DNA of 10,233 nt from assembly GCA_002503705.1 (NCBI GenBank), contig DASH01000085.1, positions 897 through 11,129 of the forward strand, in the 5' to 3' direction. Shown piece by piece: positions 6,189 through 10,233 of this stretch. How positions within the stretch are numbered: position 1 is the first letter of the stretch; the number at the start of each line of letters is the position of its first letter. Source of the DNA: Candidatus Woesearchaeota archaeon UBA153 (lineage in GTDB: Archaea > Nanobdellota > Nanobdellia > Woesearchaeales > UBA525). The position numbers were made by a program, and so were the translations under genes. Below the pieces are notes generated by a model. The model saw only the letters and a program-made list of their open reading frames with translations, had not been told where the DNA came from and searched no databases.

Positions 6189-6975
6189 GGTAAAACGCCT
6201 CATTCGACAGTTCCCGGGCAGGGTACGGCACGCGGATAGTGATAAGCGTCCCGTTATATATTTCTTGTGCTGCGAGTTTAAAAAATGTTTGTTCGCGGGC
6301 GTCAGCGTAGAGCGCCCCTCGACGGGAGACGAGGAAGAATTGACCGTCCATCTTCGTGAGGAGCTTGATGCTCGTCCCGAGGCCGCAGCCGCGAGACCCC
6401 TCCAGCTTCGTCGACGCGCCGTTCATCGCGTTCTTCAAGTGCTCGTTGTCGTCCGCGGCGGTGACGCCGTGCCGTTCGTACGAACCGGGAATCGAGATGC
6501 CGTCGTCAATCAAAACAATCTCGACGAAGCCCTTCTTCTCGTACCGTTGCACCATGATGTAGGCGTTCTGAAACTCTGAGTGGTCGTAGATATTCTGGGA
6601 GAGCTCGGCGAGATAGTACTCGAACGCCTTGACGCCGCCGAACTTCCGCCCCTGGTCGCAGATGCCGATGATCGCGGAGAAGATCGGGTCGAAAGCGTAC
6701 GGTGCCTTCGGTACGCAGACGATCGGCATGTAGCTGTCCGAGTAGAGAAACCCTTCCCGTCTGTGCCCAGTAATGAGCGAGACGTAATTGCTCACATCCG
6801 GGTTCGTCGGCTTGACGACTTTCTTGGCGTTCCGCTGGACGTAGATGCCGAGCGGCAGCAGCGTCGTCGGATAGAAGAACCGCTCGTGCGAGAGGTCGAT
6901 GGTATCGTCCGCGTCAGCGACGAGCTCGCAGTACTTGCGGTACGCCTGGACGATCTCGTCACGGGAGGGGAGCAT
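6172..6975 (-). CDS. GHKL (histidine kinase-like) ATPase, partner of STAS-like protein
   Basis: A 267-residue protein. The C-terminal half has the Bergerat ATP-binding fold: the N box ELSQNIYDHS, the G1 box LIDDGISIPGSYE, and the G2 box EGSRGCGLGTSIKLL, followed by the closing strand TLITIRVPYPA. There is no transmembrane segment and no phosphoacceptor histidine domain, so it is not a standard sensor kinase. The N-terminal half (about 1-110) is a separate domain I do not recognise. The nearest logic is an anti-sigma-type kinase (SpoIIAB) paired with a STAS antagonist, but archaea lack sigma factors, so the target must be different. Start ATG 6975 is chosen over the in-frame ATG 7014 because a TATA box lies about 25 nt upstream of it. 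Confidence 0.8.
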   Translation of the reverse strand: MLPSRDEIVQAYRKYCELVADADDTIDLSHERFFYPTTLLPLGIYVQRNAKKVVKPTNPDVSNYVSLITGHRREGFLYSDSYMPIVCVPKAPYAFDPIFSAIIGICDQGRKFGGVKAFEYYLAELSQNIYDHSEFQNAYIMVQRYEKKGFVEIVLIDDGISIPGSYERHGVTAADDNEHLKNAMNGASTKLEGSRGCGLGTSIKLLTKMDGQFFLVSRRGALYADAREQTFFKLAAQEIYNGTLITIRVPYPARELSNEAFYHAIEG

Positions 6976-6995
6976 GACGCTGGAGAGTCGCCGAG

Positions 6996-7003
6996 GTTTA
7001 AAT
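6996..7003 (-). promoter_or_regulatory. TATA box of the ATPase/STAS-like module
   Basis: On the minus strand it reads ATTTAAAC, about 25 nt upstream of ATG 6975, so the mRNA should be leaderless. Hairpin repeat B starts a few bases farther upstream. Confidence 0.6.
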
Positions 7004-7009
7004 GCTCTC

Positions 7010-7053
7010 CGCACGGATGTCCAGTGCTTCAGATTTTCCGACGAGAACGGAAG
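7010..7053. repeat. Hairpin repeat, copy B
   Basis: It starts CGCACGGATGTCCAGTGC (7010-7027), 16 of 18 bases identical to 8474-8491. It continues to the hairpin TTCCG (7036-7040), loop ACGAGAA, CGGAA (7048-7052), G. The hairpin with its loop is identical to copy C1 and one base different from copy A. It lies between the minus-strand promoter of cassette 1 and the displaced top6A tail. Confidence 0.75.
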
Positions 7054-7059
7054 ATGTTC

Positions 7060-7092
7060 GAACAGATGAAGAACCAGGAGTTCATAGACTGA
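7060..7092 (+). repeat. Displaced top6A 3' end, copy B
   Basis: Eleven codons in the same phase as a Top6A C-terminus: E-Q-M-K-N-Q-E-F-I-D-stop, against E-K-I-K-N-Q-E-F-I-D-stop in top6A. Of four base differences, two are silent (GAG/GAA and ATT/ATA). The upstream sequence is not top6A, so this is an orphan tail and not a gene. The similarity runs a few bases past the stop (GTTC). Confidence 0.8.
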
Positions 7093-7103
7093 AGTTCATC
7101 TTT

Positions 7104-7643
7104 TCAGGTCCAATCTCGGGATATCGCTTTGAAGATATCTATCTTCTCACGCGCTTCTTGAGGCGAAGCGTAACCGCCCAATGCAAGTATCCTCTCCGAT
7201 CGTTCGAGTATCTCCTCCCTGCCAACTCCTTGCTTGTTGATGAGGTGGATATCTTCGATGTCTGGCTGGTCCAAGCGTCCGATCTTCGTGCTCGCGATAT
7301 CAATCGCGGACAAGAGACTGACGTCGAAATTCGTGAACGTCTCGTGATGCTCTGTCTGATACTCGTCGGGAAGTGTCGTGCTGAAGACGTACGGCGCGTC
7401 CCACATGTGCGCTGGAACATCAGGTGCCGCGTCTCGAGCCCATCTCTTGACTTTCCCGAGATCGACGCCCTCGATCATGAAATCGACATCCTTCGTCGAA
7501 GGCTTCCAACCGCGCAGGGTGAGATTTGTTCCACCCACTGCTATCATTGAGAACTTCACTGGTGGTGCATCGAACTGCTTTGAGATATGCTTATCCAGCT
7601 GCCGGAAGAATCTTGCAAGGTCAGCGCTTTCGAGTCTGCTCAT
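7104..7643 (-). CDS. Nucleotidyltransferase, DUF6036/AbiEii-like
   Basis: A 179-residue protein. AVGGTNLTLRGWKPSTKDVDFMIEG (about residues 35-59) contains the GG...[T]KDVDF nucleotidyltransferase signature with the metal-binding D-x-D pair. A conserved LLSAIDIASTKIGRLDQPDIEDIHLI segment follows, as in the DUF6036 and AbiEii-like families, where it holds the K/D residues behind the active site. Such proteins are often toxins or regulators in two-gene systems and may transfer nucleotides to tRNA or protein. The activity here is inferred. Its ATG overlaps the stop of the upstream 235-aa gene by 4 nt (ATGA), so the two are co-translated. The stop lies 11 nt from the orphan top6A tail. Confidence 0.8.
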   Translation of the reverse strand: MSRLESADLARFFRQLDKHISKQFDAPPVKFSMIAVGGTNLTLRGWKPSTKDVDFMIEGVDLGKVKRWARDAAPDVPAHMWDAPYVFSTTLPDEYQTEHHETFTNFDVSLLSAIDIASTKIGRLDQPDIEDIHLINKQGVGREEILERSERILALGGYASPQEAREKIDIFKAISRDWT

Positions 7644-8347
7644 GCTGCACCGTACAGTTCGAAGTATTTCTCATAGCTCTCGAGCTTGTTGAGCGTGAGG
7701 ATGTTCCAGCTCTTCGCCAGCTCATCAACAGCGATGAACTCCTTCGCGGCGAGGAGATAGGGCTTGCTCGCGACGGTGAAAGGGTCTTTCGTCTCAGCCC
7801 ATCGTTTTAAGAAATTAATTATCTTCCGTTCTCCTGCTAACTTGTGGGCGCGAATGAAATGCAAGGCCAGTGAGAAGACATATCCGGTGAAATTGATGAT
7901 GCTGTTGTCTCGGCTGAAATTGTCGATCTCGATGAGGTCGATCTTCTGCAGCTCCTTGACGATATAGACTGGCAACGCGTTGACGATCCGGGAGTCCAAT
8001 TGCTCGTAATTCTCCAGCACTCTTTCCACGGTCTCCGTCGGGGTCAGATGCCTCCCGCCGCTCTTCGCGCCATGATAGACGATGCCTGCCCGAGCATAGC
8101 TGGCGAGGATCGCTTGCCGGTCTTTCTCACTCGAATCCCGAGCATTCTCGAGATTCAGCGTCTTCAAAGCGTCTATCGCTTCAATCTTCTCCTTGATGGC
8201 GTTCGAGAGATAGTTCTTCTCCACTTGCGTGAGCTTCTCCCCCCGTAATCGCTTCAGCAGCACCTCGAATTGTCGCTCGGTGAAGAGACTGGGGACTACT
8301 TTCGGCTTTATCGCTAACAGCTTCCCGATATAGAGTTGTTTGTTCAT
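7640..8347 (-). CDS. Helical protein of 235 aa, likely partner of the nucleotidyltransferase
   Basis: I do not recognise a named family. The N-terminal part (about 15-60: LFTERQFEVLLKRLRGEKLT, then a second helix ending KEKIEAI) looks like a helix-turn-helix or winged-helix domain. The rest is mostly helical, with no cysteines, signal peptide or membrane segment, and an aromatic, charged C-terminus (LESYEKYFELYG). Being first in a two-gene operon with a nucleotidyltransferase, it is a candidate antitoxin, autoregulator or specificity subunit. That is inference from context. The start at 8347 is supported by a TATA box about 29 nt upstream, giving a leaderless mRNA. It is translationally coupled to the next gene by the ATGA overlap. 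Confidence 0.75.
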   Translation of the reverse strand: MNKQLYIGKLLAIKPKVVPSLFTERQFEVLLKRLRGEKLTQVEKNYLSNAIKEKIEAIDALKTLNLENARDSSEKDRQAILASYARAGIVYHGAKSGGRHLTPTETVERVLENYEQLDSRIVNALPVYIVKELQKIDLIEIDNFSRDNSIINFTGYVFSLALHFIRAHKLAGERKIINFLKRWAETKDPFTVASKPYLLAAKEFIAVDELAKSWNILTLNKLESYEKYFELYGAA

Positions 8348-8370
8348 TTGTAACTATTGTAATGATTATT

Positions 8371-8380
8371 AGTATATAAA
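8371..8380 (-). promoter_or_regulatory. TATA box of the nucleotidyltransferase module
   Basis: The minus strand reads TTTATATACT about 29 nt before ATG 8347, within a strongly AT-rich block (8345-8395). This is the most canonical promoter among the inserted modules. The hairpin repeat here lies about 95 nt farther upstream, whereas in the other modules it nearly abuts the promoter. Confidence 0.65.
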
Positions 8381-8473
8381 GGTGTTGGTTATTTCCCCTC
8401 CTGCTTCTCGGTCGATGAAGACGACCAAGCGTTCCATGCCGGGCGGGTGAGAGCGGTTGCTTGAAATACCTGA

Positions 8474-8517
8474 CGCGAGGATGTCCAGTGCCTAACGATT
8501 TCCGACGAGAACGGAAG
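8474..8517. repeat. Hairpin repeat, copy C1
   Basis: CGCGAGGATGTCCAGTGC (8474-8491) is followed by TTCCG (8500-8504), loop ACGAGAA, CGGAA (8512-8516), G. It matches copy B along its full 44 nt. The sequence just left of it (GAAATACC..CGCGAGG, 8464-8480) loosely recalls GAAATCC..CGCGAGG in the top6A coding region (about 5798-5820), which could be a longer top6A remnant. That second point is weak. Confidence 0.75.
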
Positions 8518-8563
8518 AGTTACGGTGAGGATTTCAAGGAGGGCGGCATTCTGTTCCTGCCCT

Positions 8564-8621
8564 TGCGAGAACGGAAGCGTGCCCGCTCGAGAAGAGAAAG
8601 AACGAAGAGTTTATCGACTAG
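8564..8621 (+). repeat. Half hairpin C2 plus displaced top6A 3' end, copy C
   Basis: GAGAACGGAAG (8567-8577) repeats the right half of the hairpin. It is followed, after a short spacer containing TCGA, by 11 codons at 8589-8621 reading E-K-R-K-N-E-E-F-I-D-stop. Compared with top6A the changes include silent TTC/TTT and ATT/ATC and a TGA to TAG stop swap (25 of 33 bases identical by my count). This is the most diverged tail and probably the oldest. Its stop overlaps the stop codon of the next minus-strand operon. Confidence 0.7.
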
Positions 8622-8749
8622 ACGTTCTGAAGCTCTTTGTCGAGGTCGAGTTCGTCATCACAGTACGCGAGCCAGTGCTTGTAGCACAACTCGTGCCCTT
8701 TGTAGATCACCTCAACGTCTTTCCGGCGGCAGTTTTTGATGGCGCACAT
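8618..8749 (-). CDS. 43-aa zinc-binding-type mini protein
   Basis: The ORF runs from ATG 8749 to TAG 8620-8618 and encodes MCAIKNCRRKD, then a central GHELCYKHWLAYCDDE and an acidic end. Cysteines C2 and C7 (C-x4-C) pair with C22 and H25 (C-x2-H) to give a likely single zinc site. The LCxxHW turn resembles small zinc motifs common in phage and mobile-element proteins. It is too short to assign a function, but DNA, RNA or protein binding is plausible. A strong Shine-Dalgarno (AAGGTGA) lies 6 nt before the start and includes the stop codon of the preceding gene, so it is the last gene of a four-gene operon. Its stop codon overlaps the orphan top6A tail. Confidence 0.65.
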   Translation of the reverse strand: MCAIKNCRRKDVEVIYKGHELCYKHWLAYCDDELDLDKELQNV

Positions 8750-8755
8750 CGAGGT

Positions 8756-8872
8756 TCACCTTTTTCTTCTTCTTGACGTTCTTGTCGGTTCCCGTTGTAT
8801 GATGAGCACCGGCGTGCTCATCAATTCCCTGAATCGGTCCCACCAATCTTTTCTCTCGTTCTCGTCGTTCAT
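8756..8872 (-). CDS. 38-aa protein with basic tail, function unknown
   Basis: A short ORF beginning MNDENERKDWWDRFRELMST and ending in an Arg/Lys-rich tail (RTSRRRKR). The acidic, tryptophan-containing N-terminus and basic C-terminus are separated by a hydrophobic PVLIIQ strand. The frame is open much farther upstream, but the start is set by a full GGAGGTGA Shine-Dalgarno 4 nt before ATG 8872 and by the ATGA overlap with the preceding gene. A perfect 10-bp hairpin (8800-8823, loop CGGC) lies inside the coding sequence at MSTPVLI. No family is recognised. It may be an accessory peptide of the operon. Confidence 0.6.
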   Translation of the reverse strand: MNDENERKDWWDRFRELMSTPVLIIQREPTRTSRRRKR

Positions 8873-9282
8873 CGTTTCACCTCCGCGCTCAGTCGGGTGA
8901 TTTGTTGGTTGATGAACTCGAGCTGTTCGCGGTGCTGTCGGATGTCGGTGGCGAGCTTCTCGATGATGTCGACTTGCTGCTGGCCTTGTTCTCGGAGGGC
9001 TTCGAGGCGGTTCTCGATAGTCAGTCGGTGCGCTTCCAGGTGGCGTAGGTAGGTCGCTTGGTGCTCGTCCGTCGGTCGCTTCTCGCGCTTGGCGATGCGG
9101 TGACGGAGCCCTTCCAGACGATGTTGTTTGACGCGCAGGTTGTCGAACCACCGTTTCACGTCGAGACCTTGCGTCCTGATGTCGCCAATCGTGACGCCGC
9201 CGAGCCGGTTCACTTCCGCCTGTAACGTCCTCGCCTTCGTCTTCAACGCCTCAAGGCCTCCCGTCTTCTTCGCTTGTTTCAT
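8869..9282 (-). CDS. Coiled-coil protein, 137 aa
   Basis: The protein is almost entirely helical and charged, with heptad-like leucine/isoleucine spacing. Two stretches look like coiled coil: about residues 10-30 and about 55-137 (for example RLEGLRHRIAKREKRPT, then LTIENRLEALREQGQQQVDI, and a final region with INQQITRL). A central GGVTIGDIRTQGLDVKRWFD could be a short globular hinge. There is no enzyme motif or membrane segment, so a structural or scaffolding role is the natural guess. It follows the 209-aa gene by an ATGA overlap, with GGTGAGGAGGT just upstream as ribosome-binding site. The next gene again overlaps by ATGA, so all are co-translated. Confidence 0.7.
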   Translation of the reverse strand: MKQAKKTGGLEALKTKARTLQAEVNRLGGVTIGDIRTQGLDVKRWFDNLRVKQHRLEGLRHRIAKREKRPTDEHQATYLRHLEAHRLTIENRLEALREQGQQQVDIIEKLATDIRQHREQLEFINQQITRLSAEVKR

Positions 9283-9908
9283 ACCTCCTCACCTTTTCTG
9301 TCGTCGTTCAGGCTTGGCGGTTCTCGCTGGACGTTGACGCCTGCCAGGAGGAGTTCGACGAGGAGGTCGTTGGCCGTCCGCTTTGTCAGGACGATCTTAG
9401 TGGGGACTTCCGGGAGGCGTTGGAGGACTTGTTCCGCCATAGTTTGTTTGACGTCGTCGGCCGCCTGGCCGCTCACGTGGATGACTGCCCGTTCAATCCT
9501 ACTGGTCGCGACCCCTTTCAAGAGCCGGGGAAGGACGCGCTTCCACGCCTTCTCGTCCGGCTGATACGTGACGACCGTCCCGTGCTCTTTCGCCTCGATG
9601 ACGGTCAGGGCGGGGATGAAGAACCCCCTGATGACGGGAGAGTTCGGGTACTGGAGGAACTCTTTGGCGCACGAGCGCAGCTCTTTGGACGTGAAGAGCT
9701 GCGGAGAACACTTGCCTGCCATGAAGCTGACGAACGTCTCGCCATACGAGTCTATTGGCGGTTCTTGGAGTGTTTCTTTGGGCTTTTGCGGCCAGTGCTC
9801 CTTCGCGAGCTTGCTCGCGATTCTCGCGAGTTGCTCTGGCGTCTTGGTGGTGCTGGTGACCTTTACCGGTCCAATCTCGACGGTGTGGTGTGGGGTGGCG
9901 GCTATCAT
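9279..9908 (-). CDS. First gene of a four-gene operon, 209 aa, family unknown
   Basis: The protein starts MIAATPHHTVEIGPVKVTST. It has a Pro/Lys-rich segment around residues 25-55, a mixed domain with PVIRGFFIPALTVIEAKEHG near the middle, and a C-terminal alpha/beta region (about 125-195) with two possible strands, ERAVIHVSGQA and TKIVLTKRT. I recognise no family or catalytic motif. The frame extends to ATG 9947, but that extension covers a near-perfect TATA box about 27 nt before ATG 9908, so I use 9908 with a leaderless start. A weaker TATA-like block near 9975 could serve the longer form. The operon is divergent from the CARF gene and shares a 105-bp AT-rich control region with it. Confidence 0.65.
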   Translation of the reverse strand: MIAATPHHTVEIGPVKVTSTTKTPEQLARIASKLAKEHWPQKPKETLQEPPIDSYGETFVSFMAGKCSPQLFTSKELRSCAKEFLQYPNSPVIRGFFIPALTVIEAKEHGTVVTYQPDEKAWKRVLPRLLKGVATSRIERAVIHVSGQAADDVKQTMAEQVLQRLPEVPTKIVLTKRTANDLLVELLLAGVNVQREPPSLNDDRKGEEV

Positions 9909-9922
9909 CGTTGTCGTTAATT

Positions 9923-9940
9923 TTCCGGAAGATATAAATT
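9923..9940 (-). promoter_or_regulatory. Promoter with TTCCGGAA palindrome for the four-gene operon
   Basis: On the minus strand AATTTATATC (9931-9940) is the TATA box for ATG 9908. The perfect palindrome TTCCGGAA (9923-9930) lies between TATA box and start, where a repressor would block initiation. Its arms are the same as those of the hairpin repeats (TTCCG and CGGAAGAT) but without the loop. Confidence 0.5.
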
Positions 9941-9980
9941 TTTCCATTCTTTATTGGACGATTATTCGATATTATAGAAA

Positions 9981-9992
9981 AATATATAAAAG
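9981..9992 (+). promoter_or_regulatory. TATA box of the CARF gene
   Basis: AATATATAAAAG is centred about 27 nt before ATG 10014, in an AT-rich block shared with the divergent operon. It supports 10014 as start over the internal ATG 10062. Confidence 0.65.
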
Positions 9993-10013
9993 AGTCATAC
10001 TTCCTCTCACGGC

Positions 10014-10233
10014 ATGGATACCTTTATTAATGAAACGCCCGTTCTACCGTCGGGGGAAGAGATGGGCAAGGTACTCATAGCGACGATCTACAATGCCGAC
10101 GCGGTCCTCGTGGCCGCGCACCGTCTCAGCCCGAACCGACTGTTTCTGCTTGTTAATGAAGAGCCGAACAACGAGCAAGAGGCGGCTGTCAAGAAGGTCC
10201 GCGAAAGCCTCGGGTTGCTGATGGAGATCAAGA
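10014..10233 (+). CDS. CARF-domain protein, 5' part (Csa3-like or related CRISPR-linked sensor)
   Basis: Only the first 73 codons are in the window. After a short leader (residues 1-17) comes KVLIATIYNADAVLVAAHRL, then RLFLLVNEEPNNEQEAAVKK and VRESLGLLMEIK. This is the first half of a Rossmann-like CARF domain: strand 1, the loop that contacts the ligand, helix 1, strand 2 (LFLLV) and helix 2. CARF proteins bind cyclic oligoadenylates or similar ligands. In archaea this variant is often followed by a winged-helix DNA-binding domain (Csa3 type), but other effector domains are possible and the missing C-terminus decides. The leaderless start is fixed by the TATA box. It may regulate the divergent four-gene operon, with which it shares the control region. 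Confidence 0.7.
   Translation, partial: MDTFINETPVLPSGEEMGKVLIATIYNADAVLVAAHRLSPNRLFLLVNEEPNNEQEAAVKKVRESLGLLMEIK

Larger units (their letters stand above)
5886..7092. mobile_element. Putative inserted cassette 1 (STAS-like + ATPase) at top6A 3' end
   Basis: The segment is bounded by the current top6A end (5853-5885) and a second copy of the same 11 codons at 7060-7092 (29 of 33 bases identical by my count). It contains one two-gene minus-strand module, then its promoter, then hairpin repeat B. The module's last stop codon lies 3 nt behind the top6A stop. No recombinase gene or terminal inverted repeat is visible. Calling it a cassette rests on the flanking duplication and on the parallel structure of the next segment. 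Confidence 0.5.
7093..8621. mobile_element. Putative inserted cassette 2 (nucleotidyltransferase + partner)
   Basis: This segment has the same layout as cassette 1. It begins at an orphan top6A tail, carries a two-gene minus-strand module whose stop lies 11 nt behind the tail stop, then an AT-rich promoter, hairpin repeat C1 and another top6A tail at 8589-8621. The far end is more complex: a second half-hairpin (8566-8577) follows C1, so a further rearrangement probably occurred there. No recombinase is seen. Confidence 0.45.

Noticed and set aside
6580..7092. 170-aa plus-strand ORF ending in the Top6A-like tail KNQEFID
   Set aside because: Almost all of it is antisense to the GHKL ATPase, whose three nucleotide-binding boxes are intact. 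Only the last 11 codons carry meaning, as a displaced top6A tail.
7010..8621. Integron attC sites
   Set aside because: The modules look cassette-like, and GCCTAAC at 8490-8496 fits one core site, but copies A and B lack it and no GTTRRRY partner is found at matching positions. The duplicated gene tail fits site-specific insertion better.
8461..8739. 92-aa and 83-aa plus-strand ORFs over the C1/C2 repeats
   Set aside because: Arg-rich, cross the repeats and the antisense zinc-type gene, and do not read the top6A tail frame.
8873..9151. Long form (131 aa) of the 38-aa operon gene
   Set aside because: The extra 93 residues are Pro/Arg/His-rich shadow translation of the coiled-coil gene. A perfect Shine-Dalgarno supports the short start.
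9420..9920. 166-aa plus-strand ORF
   Set aside because: Antisense shadow of the 209-aa gene, without promoter or ribosome-binding site, and with biased composition typical of shadows here.
1..10233. CRISPR array, tRNA or rRNA genes
   Set aside because: The repeats number only three or four, are widely spaced and flank genes. No tRNA T-loop/acceptor pattern or rRNA segment was noticed.

Overview
The window is archaeal. It holds a RIO1-type protein kinase, a two-KH-domain Dim2/Pno1-like protein and both subunits of DNA topoisomerase VI. Nearly every first gene of a transcription unit has an archaeal TATA box centred about 25-29 nt upstream of its start codon, which implies leaderless mRNAs. 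Internal operon genes instead carry GGAGGTGA-type Shine-Dalgarno sites or ATGA overlaps. The gene order and small, compact genes fit a DPANN-type (for example Woesearchaeota-like) archaeon, but that placement is an inference and not proven here.

Layout, plus strand: a gene tail (1-93), a 38-aa ORF with its own TATA box (178-294), rio1 (389-1135), the KH protein (2037-2588), top6B (2658-4547), a structured 228-nt spacer, and top6A (4776-5885). This is a conserved ribosome-maturation and topoisomerase cluster. Layout, minus strand: a DUF3800 gene sits between rio1 and the KH gene. Downstream of top6A, three minus-strand modules run head-on into it: a STAS-like/GHKL-ATPase pair (5889-6975), a nucleotidyltransferase plus helical-partner pair (7104-8347), and a four-gene operon of unknown function (8618-9908). 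A CARF-domain (CRISPR-linked sensor/regulator) gene starts divergently at 10014 and runs off the window.

The main discovery is how the accessory modules are joined to the core cluster. The last 11 codons of top6A (5853-5885) recur, ungapped and ending in a stop codon, at 7060-7092 and 8589-8621. They differ partly by synonymous changes, including a swapped stop codon. The minus-strand modules begin directly behind each copy: their stop codons lie 3 nt after, 11 nt after, and overlapping the respective tail stop. Just inside the far end of each of the first two modules is a shared repeat with a small hairpin, TTCCG-ACGAGAA-CGGAA, placed upstream of the module promoter. The same hairpin lies upstream of the DUF3800 promoter, where it is followed by a short sequence resembling the end of rio1. 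I read this as serial insertion of small convergent gene cassettes at the 3' ends of essential genes, each restoring the C-terminus of its target and pushing the old tail downstream. No integrase is visible in the window.

The cargo resembles defence or toxin-antitoxin material: an RNase-H-like DUF3800 protein, a STAS/ATPase partner-switch-like pair, a DUF6036/AbiEii-like nucleotidyltransferase with a partner, and a CARF protein nearby. These functional readings come from family resemblance recognised by eye and no database search was possible.
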